The notes below the pieces were generated by a model. The model was given only the letters and a program-made list of their open reading frames with translations, did no database searches and had not been told where the DNA came from. Below are positions 1-7,211 of a DNA stretch of 37,844 bases, piece after piece; position 1 is the stretch's first letter; each line of letters opens with the position of its first letter. Source of the DNA: a virus. Position numbers and translations under genes: made by a program. Location of the stretch: the IMG/VR virus record IMGVR_UViG_3300035698_002797, positions 1-37,844 of that record. One strand, written 5' to 3'.

Positions 1-115
1 ATCAAACTAAAAAGTAAGTTAGTTTAGCCCTCGCCCCCTCGTTATGCTAGTACTTGACTATCCTCAAATTATAGAACTTGTATAAAATTTGTATAAGATA
101 TTTTTATATTTAGGC
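1..115. other. AT-rich non-coding leader upstream of the morphogenesis operon
   Basis: No gene is visible here. The stretch holds a 7-bp inverted repeat (AAACTAA at 4-10, TTAGTTT at 19-25) and a direct repeat of TTGTATAA at 78-85 and 89-96, just upstream of the promoter at 116. These could be operator or activator sites, but no regulator gene next to them supports that. Confidence 0.35.
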
Positions 116-144
116 TTGACAAGTATATAAAATCGGTATATTAT
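116..144 (+). promoter_or_regulatory. Sigma70-type promoter of the structural operon
   Basis: A perfect -35 TTGACA (116-121) is followed by a 17-nt spacer and -10 TATTAT (139-144). The predicted start near 151 leaves a short leader before the GTG at 175. Its -35 context (TTTAGGCTTGACA) resembles that of the early promoters but is not identical. Confidence 0.75.
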
Positions 145-174
145 ATATATAAAATAATTTCAACAAGGGGTATT

Positions 175-447
175 GTGAGCATAACACAGGCAACGTACAA
201 CATAAAAGAACTTAGTAAAGAATTAAAGGTCAGTATTCCCTTGCTGTACAATAAAGCTCGTGTAGCTACTGGATCGGGAGGCACGGGGATTATCTTCTTT
301 GGGGACAGGTCGTTCTTTGTCATAAGAACCAAGAGCAGGGTTTTGTTTTACGAGTGTCTGCTCGACGCAATGGACTTCTTGAGTAAAAAGTATATGTGCG
401 AAAAGTGTAAATCCATAATCGGAAAGGTGATTGAAAATGCTATTTGA
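175..447 (+). CDS. Small putative DNA-binding protein, possible terminase small subunit
   Basis: A 90-residue protein starting at GTG, with an AAGGGG Shine-Dalgarno sequence about 6 nt upstream. The N-terminus (residues 5-35, around NIKELSKELKVSIPLLYNKA) looks like a helix-turn-helix in which a short acidic helix precedes a recognition helix. A Cys pair (CEKC) near residue 75 is also present. It is the first gene after the promoter and overlaps the start of the terminase large subunit gene, which is where TerS is usually found. Ninety residues is short for TerS and no family was recognised, so the role rests on position and the HTH-like segment. Confidence 0.5.
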   Translation: MSITQATYNIKELSKELKVSIPLLYNKARVATGSGGTGIIFFGDRSFFVIRTKSRVLFYECLLDAMDFLSKKYMCEKCKSIIGKVIENAI

Positions 448-1642
448 TGGATTGGATTCACCCACCAAAAAAAAAGAGAGTTTTATTACATCTACTTGCA
501 TATTTAAAGATGTTGCTAAAAAGAAGCCAGCCAAAAAGAAAGCTACAGTAAAGAAAAAGCCTAACCCATCTCCTAAACCTATGGCTGGAAAAGATAGCTA
601 CGAAACTTCTGGGTACAGAGATTCGCAAGCTGCTCTAATGAAAAAAAAGAGGGCATCTGATAGGGACATAGGAGATTTGCCGGATTTAATAAATTTAGAG
701 CGTCGCAACTTTGCCCTTGAAAGCCTTGATAACTTCAAAGTAACCTACTTCCCTAATAAATTTTATAGAGAGGACTGCCCACCGTTAAAAAGATGTACTG
801 ATAAAATAGAATCAGTTATTACGGTTGGTGGTCAAGTTGCTATCGGGCTTCCTCGTGGCACAGGCAAAACAAGTAACCTTGAAGCAGGTACAACTTATTC
901 TATATGCTCTGGCAAGCGTAATTTTGTTGTTCTTATTGCCGACGAAACCGATTCCGCTGGGCGGTTACTTGAAAACATAAAATATGTTTTTGAAACAAAC
1001 GTTTTATTAGCAGAGGACTTTCCCGAAATTTGCTATCCTATAATAAAATTAGAGGGTATAACACATAGGGCAAAGGGGCAGCTTTATAAGGGCGAGCGAA
1101 CAAGGATAACGTGGAGCAATAAATACATACAATTTCCAAAGATAGATGGGAGTTCTGCCTCGGAGGCTATAATATATCCTTGCTCAATAGATAAGGTAAG
1201 GCGTGGTCTGCATTTTGAAAAAGCTGACGGTTCGGTAATGCGCCCAGACTTGGTACTAATTGACGATCCACAGAATGACGAATCGGCACGGTCAAGAGAT
1301 CAGACCAATAAGCGTGAGAAAACAATTTGCGGGACTATTGCAGGACTAGCAGGGCAAGACCAGCAAATAGCAATGTTGCTTGCATGTACAGTTATCTACG
1401 AGGACGACTTAGCTTATAAGATGTTATCTAGGGACATTCACCCAGAATGGCAGGGAGAGAAACACGCCTTAATTACAGAGTGGGCTGATGCTGATGCCAT
1501 GAAGTTGTGGGAAAACTATAGAGCTGTATTCCTTGATGAGATATCAACTCATGCCGAGCGAGGCGTAGAAGCTATGCGTCATCCTGAATCAAATAAATAT
1601 TATTCAGAAAACAAAAAGACATGGACTCCGGCTGTTCAGTAA
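437..1642 (+). CDS. Terminase large subunit, N-terminal ATPase part (frame-disrupted)
   Basis: This is the ATP-driven DNA packaging motor subunit. After a Lys-rich N-terminus (roughly residues 25-75) comes a Walker A motif, GLPRGTGKTS (about residue 135-145), and a Walker B, LVLIDDP (about 270-278), followed by the NDESARS segment typical of this TerL type. ATG 437 is preferred over TTG 431 because the GGAAAGGTG ribosome site ends 7 nt before it. The frame stops at TAA 1640-1642, but homology-like sequence carries on in the -1 frame from about 1615 (MDSGC... then AIQHAMN and EYQNEP). A missing base in the A run at 1613-1617 would restore it. This piece lacks the nuclease domain, which lies at 1800-2624. 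Confidence 0.85.
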   Translation: MLFDGLDSPTKKKESFITSTCIFKDVAKKKPAKKKATVKKKPNPSPKPMAGKDSYETSGYRDSQAALMKKKRASDRDIGDLPDLINLERRNFALESLDNFKVTYFPNKFYREDCPPLKRCTDKIESVITVGGQVAIGLPRGTGKTSNLEAGTTYSICSGKRNFVVLIADETDSAGRLLENIKYVFETNVLLAEDFPEICYPIIKLEGITHRAKGQLYKGERTRITWSNKYIQFPKIDGSSASEAIIYPCSIDKVRRGLHFEKADGSVMRPDLVLIDDPQNDESARSRDQTNKREKTICGTIAGLAGQDQQIAMLLACTVIYEDDLAYKMLSRDIHPEWQGEKHALITEWADADAMKLWENYRAVFLDEISTHAERGVEAMRHPESNKYYSENKKTWTPAVQ

Positions 1643-1785
1643 TGGATGACAAGCTCTGGAACGAGAAATACGAGGTTAGCGCAATTCAACATGCGATGAA
1701 TTTGTTTTTTGAATCACCAGAAACTTTTATGAGCGAATACCAGAACGAACCAAAGAAAAAGAATAAATTCTACTGCATAGTTTAA
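1615..1785 (+). pseudogene. Middle fragment of terminase large subunit in a third frame
   Basis: This frame encodes SAIQHAMNLFFESPETF and then MSEYQNEP, which is the linker between the ATPase and nuclease domains of this TerL type. It is read in neither the upstream nor the downstream frame. It ends at TAA 1783-1785. Adding one T to the TTT at 1781-1783 would join it smoothly to the nuclease frame, giving IVLNLRLIMQQ. An ATG at 1642 overlaps the upstream TAA (TAATG), so coupled translation as a 47-residue peptide is possible but would not make a complete motor. Confidence 0.7.
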
Positions 1786-1799
1786 ACCTTAGATTAATT

Positions 1800-2624
1800 A
1801 TGCAACAAAACAACGGTATCAATCAAGGCATATTCCCTGATAACGCTGTTTACAAATGCGCTGCCGTTGACTTAAACTACTATGCTTTGTCGTGGTGTGT
1901 TGCTGGTTTTAGGAATGATTTTACTGCAAATATATGTGATTACGGATTTTATCCAGGAGATAAGCCAGTTTATGATTCTAAAGATATTGAGGTAGACGAG
2001 GCAACGGCATTTATTAGGGCATTAAACGAGTTCATGCCAGCGATGGCTAGGAAATATCCCACACTTGATTCCGTTGGTATTGACGGGAATAGGTTTGCCG
2101 ATCCTGTGTACAAGTGGATGTCTCTTAATCGTGGCAAATATCCGTGGAAAATATACGCACTTAGGGGGCAAGGCTCGAAGCAGTACAAAATACCAAAAGG
2201 TTCAACTAAACAACAAAAGCTACTAGGCAAACCAGGGCAGGGTTGTTTTAAGCGTGTTGGTCGTGATAATATGCCGGAAGTATGGTATGATTCGCACTAC
2301 TGGCATTTATTTATGCAGAGAATGTGGTTGTTAAGCGTGGGTGAGGCAAGGTCAATATCTCTATTTGGCAACAATGGCGCAATTCACAGGAACTTTGCGG
2401 AGCAGATTTGTTCAGAAAAATTAGTTGATTTATACATGAAAGATGGTAAATTAACTTACGAGTGGAATACAGAAGGCAAAAACGAGATGTCAGACGTTTC
2501 AACAATGATAAACGTCTTAGCAAATATAGATGGACTTTCACCAGATGGAATCATTATCCCGAGGAGGAAAATAAAAAGGGTTAAGTATTCGGAAAAATAT
2601 AAAGATAAATTTAACGGGAGATAA
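1800..2624 (+). CDS. Terminase large subunit, C-terminal nuclease part
   Basis: A 274-residue RNase H-fold packaging nuclease. The first acidic residue lies in AAVDLNYYALSWCVAGF (about residue 24), a second in SVGIDGNRF (about 100), and a third candidate in EMSDVSTM (about 233), matching the three-carboxylate layout of TerL nucleases. No clear ribosome site precedes ATG 1800, and coding similarity extends upstream (INQGIFP and the residues before it). That indicates the natural protein is continuous with the ATPase part. It is followed 5 nt later by small genes. Confidence 0.82.
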   Translation: MQQNNGINQGIFPDNAVYKCAAVDLNYYALSWCVAGFRNDFTANICDYGFYPGDKPVYDSKDIEVDEATAFIRALNEFMPAMARKYPTLDSVGIDGNRFADPVYKWMSLNRGKYPWKIYALRGQGSKQYKIPKGSTKQQKLLGKPGQGCFKRVGRDNMPEVWYDSHYWHLFMQRMWLLSVGEARSISLFGNNGAIHRNFAEQICSEKLVDLYMKDGKLTYEWNTEGKNEMSDVSTMINVLANIDGLSPDGIIIPRRKIKRVKYSEKYKDKFNGR

Positions 2625-2629
2625 AAATT

Positions 2630-2869
2630 ATGATTGAATTAAAAATTAAAGTATTGTTTGAAAAAATAAGCTTTGCAAAAATAGAATTGCAAATACTTAC
2701 AGATACAAAAAAACAAATGGACAAGGAGGTTGTTTATTTAGAGCCACTAGAAGGGTTCGGGGCAGATGAAGCATGCCGAGTAATAGACAAAAAAATAAAT
2801 CAGATAGAAGGATTTTTCCAAGAAATAGATAATTTATTAAAAATGGAGCTAAACAATGAGAAAAATTGA
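2630..2869 (+). CDS. Small coiled-coil hypothetical protein
   Basis: A 79-residue, Lys/Glu-rich, probably helical protein (runs such as KIELQILTDTKKQMDKEV). It has no cysteines, membrane segment or recognised domain. ATG 2630 follows the terminase stop by 5 nt, with GGGAG upstream. Its 3' end overlaps the next gene by 14 nt, so the two are probably translationally coupled. It lies between terminase and the gpW-like gene. Function unknown. Confidence 0.6.
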   Translation: MIELKIKVLFEKISFAKIELQILTDTKKQMDKEVVYLEPLEGFGADEACRVIDKKINQIEGFFQEIDNLLKMELNNEKN

Positions 2870-3134
2870 ATTTGAAGTATTAATCGAAAAAGATAACTAC
2901 GTTGTTTTTAAAGTAGATGAACAAACACATAAGGGAGCTGACTTTACACCTAAAGGTAATTCTTATAGACACCTACAGTCTATTACAATGCCTGGTTCGC
3001 ATGGCTTTTCTTGCCATTTGCAAGGCGATTGTGCGGTACACGACAAAAAGCCTATGGTTTGCACCAAAAAAGAATATGCCGAATACGTCAAAGATAAAGA
3101 CTCTTATAATAAAAAGTTTAAGGAGGAAAAGTAA
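2856..3134 (+). CDS. Hypothetical protein with a Cys/His cluster
   Basis: A 92-residue protein overlapping the previous gene. The C-terminal half has HGFSCHLQGDC, then AVHDKKPMVC, a Cys/His-rich patch that may bind a metal. The N-terminal half looks like a short beta domain (EFEVLIEKDNYVVFKVDE). No family was recognised. A longer reading in another frame from 2917 across this gene is a shadow whose true gene begins at 3136. Confidence 0.6.
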   Translation: MRKIEFEVLIEKDNYVVFKVDEQTHKGADFTPKGNSYRHLQSITMPGSHGFSCHLQGDCAVHDKKPMVCTKKEYAEYVKDKDSYNKKFKEEK

Positions 3135-3135
3135 T

Positions 3136-3420
3136 ATGTCGAAAGCCAAGAAAAAACCAGCGCAGCGAAAAGCAATTAAGTCAACCAAAGCTAAGAAAAA
3201 GATTTGTGGACATTGCGGACATGAAAAAAATATTACGCTTTGCCCCTATTGTAAAACTAAAATAGAAAACTCTAGCCTGTACACGACTAAGATTGATAGA
3301 AACAACAACCAAATAGTGCGATATAGGGAGTGTAAGGAATGTGGCAACAGATATTCAGTAAGAACTCCTATGTATATTAATCACCTCAGTAAATTGCCAG
3401 TGATTGAAACGGTGTCTTAG
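3136..3420 (+). CDS. NrdR-like zinc-ribbon protein
   Basis: A 94-residue protein with a basic N-terminus (KKKPAQRKA, KAKKK) and paired Cys knuckles: CGHCGH, CPYC and, about 35 residues on, CKECGNRYSVRT. The CPYC...R.RECKECGNR.S layout is like the N-terminal zinc ribbon of NrdR-type regulators and of some phage activators, so nucleic-acid binding is likely. ATG 3136 was chosen because AGGAGG lies 11 nt upstream. It is followed by a hairpin that covers the ribosome site of the next gene. Confidence 0.65.
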   Translation: MSKAKKKPAQRKAIKSTKAKKKICGHCGHEKNITLCPYCKTKIENSSLYTTKIDRNNNQIVRYRECKECGNRYSVRTPMYINHLSKLPVIETVS

Positions 3421-3465
3421 GTTTACAGCATAAACTAAACTAGCAAAAACAACTTGCATTATATT

Positions 3466-3506
3466 ATCTCCGGCTTATTTTTATTATAAACAACCGGAGA
3501 TTTTTT
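3466..3506 (+). terminator. Terminator-like hairpin that also covers the next gene's ribosome site
   Basis: A perfect 8-bp stem (ATCTCCGG 3466-3473, CCGGAGAT 3494-3501) with a 20-nt loop is followed by a T run (3501-3506). The right arm contains the GGAG ribosome site of the gene starting at 3507. The structure could attenuate transcription, block translation, or both. Confidence 0.65.
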
Positions 3507-3689
3507 ATGGCAGAATCAACAGCAAAAAGTCAACCTAAAAGAGTATCTGTTGACGGTCAAACTACCGAGAACAGGGACATGGACGAGCTTAGGCAGTCCG
3601 AATCTGACGAAATTATAGCCTCAAAACGAGCCAGTAAAAAAGCGCCATTCAAATCATTTTCTTTGAGTATGCCAGGGAGTGTTTACTAA
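3507..3689 (+). CDS. gpW-like head-tail joining protein
   Basis: A 60-residue protein. Its layout (RVSVDGQTTENRDMDELRQ near residues 12-30, a basic stretch, then a short hydrophobic/aromatic C-terminus MPGSVY) matches the small lambda gpW type that joins the filled head to the connector. Its place between terminase and portal is also that of lambda W. The TAA overlaps the portal ATG by one base (TAATG). Its ribosome site lies inside a hairpin, so its expression may be tuned separately from the terminase. Confidence 0.7.
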   Translation: MAESTAKSQPKRVSVDGQTTENRDMDELRQSESDEIIASKRASKKAPFKSFSLSMPGSVY

Positions 3690-5176
3690 TGGGGTGGTTT
3701 ACTAGAAAAAAACCTATAGAAGCAAAAAAAACAATCCAAAAACAAAAGACAACTATTAACGCTGGTTACGATGCGGCTGTATCTCATCGGAGAACGGTAC
3801 GACATTGGTTAATGGCTGATAACTTAAGCGCAAACGCCGCTAATAGCAAAAGTGTACGGCAAACCCTTGTATCAAAGAGTAGATATGAATATTTCAGCAA
3901 CTCTTATTGTTATGGAATGATAAATTCTTATGCAGAGTGGATTGTTGGAACTGGCGCAAGATTAAATATATTACACAAAGACGAGGGGCTTGCAAGGGAT
4001 TTAGAGTATCTCTATACCGAATATGCTAAATATATCAATCTTGTTGAAAAGTTAATGATTTCCGTAACATCAGCAACCAGGGACGGCGAAATTTTCGGAT
4101 TGATGATAAACAACGAAAAGAATTTAAAAGATATATCTATAGGATTGGATATATTCTTAATGGAAACAGAGCGAATAACAAGCTCTTTTGTTGATGGAAT
4201 GAACGCTTTCTCAAATGTAACATCACGGAATATAGACGGGGTTATTATTGATAAGTTTGGAAATCCAACAGAGTATCAAGTACTTGCTGAACACCCAGGA
4301 GATAACGACACTTTTAATGTTAAAAATTTTGGCAAACTTGAAACCTACAAAGCAGACAACATGATTCAGTTGTTTAAACCACGCAGGGCGGAGCAATATA
4401 GGGGTATTCCCGACATAACACCAGCCCTTGAGTTGTTTGGCATACTTAGAGATTATACAAATGCCACGCTAACTGCGGCGCAAACGGCGGCAAATATAGC
4501 CGCAGTTCTGGAAACCCCAGACCTTCCAGATGATGCAACTTATTCAACTGGCGACGACACAGAAATTCCAGACAATAATTTTGACCAACTCCAAATAAAT
4601 ATGGGAATGATGACCGTGCTCCCTAATGGGAATAAGTTAAACCAACTTAAGCCTGAACAACCAACTACCGCTTATCCCGAATTTGAGAAGCGTATAATCA
4701 ACGCAGAGGGCAGAGTGTTGAATATGCCTATGAATATAGCAATGGGATCATCAGAAGGATATAATTATGCGTCTGGTCGGCTCGACCACCAGTCTTTTAT
4801 TAGAACTGTAGCACTCGAAAGAAAATATCTAGTAGACAAATTCCTTGACAAGCATTTTAATATGTTTTTCAATGAACTTGTATTACTTCCAGAACATCGA
4901 GTTATGCGTAATCAGTTCAAAAAGAAAACATCGATTTATCGTAATTCGACCCCCGACCGGACGTGGTTTTTTGACGGAGTTCCACATGTTGACCCAGCAA
5001 AAGAGGCTACTGCTTTTGATAAAAATTTTGCTAATGGCGCAACTACACTTGCTAGACATTATGGAAATCAAGGGCTAGATTGGCGTGAAGAAGTAGAGCA
5101 ATGGATGAAAGAGCAGGACGAAATTGCTAAAATAGAAAAAAAGAATAACCAGGAGACTACCAATGAGAAAGTTTGA
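3689..5176 (+). CDS. Portal protein (lambda gpB type)
   Basis: The 495-residue portal forms the dodecameric DNA channel at one capsid vertex and docks terminase. Evidence is the early segment with SYAEWIVGTGARLN, the region around RGIPDITPALELFG, and TAAQTAANIAA near the middle. MPMNIAMGSSEGYNYASGRLD follows at about residues 345-365 and is typical of lambda-family portals. The length is normal. The C-terminal tail is charged (EQDEIAKIEKKNN), as expected for the outer part. It is co-translated with the gpW-like gene. Confidence 0.9.
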   Translation: MGWFTRKKPIEAKKTIQKQKTTINAGYDAAVSHRRTVRHWLMADNLSANAANSKSVRQTLVSKSRYEYFSNSYCYGMINSYAEWIVGTGARLNILHKDEGLARDLEYLYTEYAKYINLVEKLMISVTSATRDGEIFGLMINNEKNLKDISIGLDIFLMETERITSSFVDGMNAFSNVTSRNIDGVIIDKFGNPTEYQVLAEHPGDNDTFNVKNFGKLETYKADNMIQLFKPRRAEQYRGIPDITPALELFGILRDYTNATLTAAQTAANIAAVLETPDLPDDATYSTGDDTEIPDNNFDQLQINMGMMTVLPNGNKLNQLKPEQPTTAYPEFEKRIINAEGRVLNMPMNIAMGSSEGYNYASGRLDHQSFIRTVALERKYLVDKFLDKHFNMFFNELVLLPEHRVMRNQFKKKTSIYRNSTPDRTWFFDGVPHVDPAKEATAFDKNFANGATTLARHYGNQGLDWREEVEQWMKEQDEIAKIEKKNNQETTNEKV

Positions 5177-5213
5177 AGAAATAAGCATTGATAAACTAGA
5201 GATAGACATTTAA
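5163..5213 (+). CDS. Possible 16-codon ORF between portal and capsid genes
   Basis: ATG 5163 has GGAG (5152-5155) 7 nt upstream and reads MRKFEEISIDKLEIDI before a TAA, immediately followed by the AAGGAG of the capsid gene. It overlaps the portal 3' end in another frame. It could be a coupling peptide that hands ribosomes from portal to capsid, or chance. No homology was recognised. Confidence 0.3.
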   Translation: MRKFEEISIDKLEIDI

Positions 5214-5223
5214 GGAGATTATA

Positions 5224-7179
5224 ATGGAACAGATTGAACTTAAAAACTTTTCACTTACCCCAAACATTGTAAGCATAGAAGCGGAGCAAAGCATAAAGAA
5301 TGGAAAAAACGCAAAGTTTTCTATATTAGCTTATAATGGTGGAGTGGTAAGCGTGGGGTGGTATGGTGATATAGTTATTGACCTTGCTGGTCTATCTATA
5401 GATAAACAGTCTATTCCTATCCTTAATAGCCACCGCAGGGAAATAGACGCAGTGCTAGGAAAAACGGATAGTGTAAGTATTGAAAGCGATGGAACTATAT
5501 TAGCCTCTGGTATACTGTATTCAAATACCGACGAAACGGCAAAAGGAATTGTAGCAAAGTCTAAAGATGGACACCCGTGGGAATCATCGGTCGGCATAGA
5601 GCCGTCCGTTATGGCAGAAATTTTAGCAGGTGAATCGGAAGTCATAAATGGCAAAGAGGTCAATGGCCCAGTTTATGTCGCAAGAAAATCAAAACTAAAA
5701 GAAATATCTATTGTTGTTCACGGCGCAGATTCAGAAACAGTCGTTGACATAGCAGCCAAAAAATTAACCAACATCATAGGAGATGATAAAATGGCTAAAG
5801 AAGAAAAAAAGGGTGCAAAAATCGAAGCATCTGAAAAAACACAAAAAGTGGAAACTCAAACAGCTCCGATTGAAGCAAAAAAAGTTGACGCTCCATCAAT
5901 AGACATGAGCGCAGTAAACGAAGCTCGTGCTATTAACATGGAACGCATCGGTGCAATCGAAGCACTTGAAGTTCCTGCCGCAATCAAAGCACAAGGAATT
6001 AAAGAAAACTGGTCAGTTGATAAAGTTGAACTTGCTGGATTTAGAGCTAATTTAGCTTCTGCTCCTGGTGTTATCGTGAAGAAACACGAAAACATGAACG
6101 CTAATATTCTTGAAGCGTCAATTTTGATGAAATCAGGATATTCAGTTCAAAAACTGGAAAAACGCCTTGATGCAAAAACTATCGACATGGCAGACGCTAA
6201 CCGTTCCGTATCTCTTAAAAGCTTAATTGCTATTTGTTGCGAAATGGAAGGTAAAACAATTCCGGCTATCCATGCAAGTCAAGACGCTTGGATTAACGCT
6301 GCATTTTCTACGACTTCTGTATCTGGTATTCTATCTAACGTTGCCAATAAAATGTTGGAAATGGGATTTGAAACTAGCGAAGACGCTGCTGCAATTATGA
6401 AAATTTGTAAAGAGCGTTCACTGAACGACCTGAAACAAAATACTATGTATCGCATGTTTACTGGCTCTAAACTTCCTGTTGTTCCAGGTGGTGGTCCATT
6501 GCAGTATGATACTCTTAGCGAAGGCTCGCAAACTATTCAGGCGCAAACTCACGGAAAGCTTATCGGCATAACTCGTGAAATGATTATCAATGATGATCTT
6601 GGCGCATTTACACAGATTGCAGAAAAAATGGGAATTGACGCATTTGAGCAGTTTGCTGATGACGGCGTTGCAATGATTGAAGATGCAACTATCTTTTCTT
6701 CTGGTAATGGAAACATTGATACTGGTTCAGAAACACCTGGTGTATATGGATATAACGCAATGAGATTGTTATTCTCTGCGTTTACTGAATCCCTCACATC
6801 TACAAAGTTGATTGGTGCAAAACCACAATCTGTTATTGTTCCGGCTGCTTTATTTACTAGCGCACAGAGCATGTTTGTTTCTCAAAACTTAATTGCAACA
6901 GGGGTTGGTTCTTCTGCGGCAACGATTGGAGAAGCTAATCCATTTGCTCGTAATTACGAAGTTATTGAAATCTCACGCTTATCATCTGCATCAACTTGGT
7001 ACGGACTTGCTAATCCAAACAGAATACCAGCATTTAATGTTGGATTCCTGAACGGTCGCAAATCTCCAGTTGTTGAAGAAGTGGCTGTTGCTCCAGAATT
7101 TTTGGGTAAAGCATGGCGCATAGTTTGGGATTATGGATTTGCAGAAGGCGACTATCAAGGCACAGTCCGCATGTCATAA
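5224..7179 (+). CDS. Prohead protease-major capsid protein fusion
   Basis: A 651-residue protein. Residues 1-185 resemble a phage prohead protease: a candidate catalytic His in LNSHRREIDAVLGK (about 73) and candidate Ser in PWESSVGIEP (about 121). These come before the LKEISIVVHGAD strand that ends such domains. Residues about 190-250 are charged, like a scaffold or delta domain. From about 330 to the end is an HK97-fold major capsid-like region (FTGSKLPVVPGG, GITREMIINDDLGAF, AWRIVWDYGFAEGD). An in-frame ATG at 5791 with its own AGGAG could make a 462-residue capsid/scaffold product lacking the protease, as nested genes do in lambda C/Nu3. Codon use in the capsid part is richer in CGT and GGT, fitting high expression. 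Confidence 0.88.
   Translation: MEQIELKNFSLTPNIVSIEAEQSIKNGKNAKFSILAYNGGVVSVGWYGDIVIDLAGLSIDKQSIPILNSHRREIDAVLGKTDSVSIESDGTILASGILYSNTDETAKGIVAKSKDGHPWESSVGIEPSVMAEILAGESEVINGKEVNGPVYVARKSKLKEISIVVHGADSETVVDIAAKKLTNIIGDDKMAKEEKKGAKIEASEKTQKVETQTAPIEAKKVDAPSIDMSAVNEARAINMERIGAIEALEVPAAIKAQGIKENWSVDKVELAGFRANLASAPGVIVKKHENMNANILEASILMKSGYSVQKLEKRLDAKTIDMADANRSVSLKSLIAICCEMEGKTIPAIHASQDAWINAAFSTTSVSGILSNVANKMLEMGFETSEDAAAIMKICKERSLNDLKQNTMYRMFTGSKLPVVPGGGPLQYDTLSEGSQTIQAQTHGKLIGITREMIINDDLGAFTQIAEKMGIDAFEQFADDGVAMIEDATIFSSGNGNIDTGSETPGVYGYNAMRLLFSAFTESLTSTKLIGAKPQSVIVPAALFTSAQSMFVSQNLIATGVGSSAATIGEANPFARNYEVIEISRLSSASTWYGLANPNRIPAFNVGFLNGRKSPVVEEVAVAPEFLGKAWRIVWDYGFAEGDYQGTVRMS
5778..5793 (+). 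promoter_or_regulatory. Internal ribosome binding site and start in the protease-capsid gene
   Basis: AGGAG (5778-5782), an 8-nt spacer and in-frame ATG (5791) lie exactly at the end of the protease domain. Spacing and sequence are as good as those of real starts in this phage. It would allow capsid to be made in excess over protease. Confidence 0.6.
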
Positions 7180-7211
7180 GTTATTAAAAACACAAAATAA
7201 GGAGACTTAAT

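Noticed and set aside
1613-1620. Programmed -1 frameshift in TerL
   Set aside because: The A5 run lacks an X XXY YYZ heptamer in the needed frame and no strong downstream stem was seen. A second unrelated shift at 1781 makes a base-calling or mutation cause likelier, though it is kept open as an alternative.
2917-3135. Long N-terminal extension of the zinc-ribbon gene
   Set aside because: The frame is open, but it runs across another gene. AGGAGG and ATG at 3136 give a better start, and the extension shows no domain.
3421-3465. Promoter before the gpW-like gene
   Set aside because: TATATT near 3460 has no -35 at a proper distance (TTTACA at 3422 is 32 bases away).
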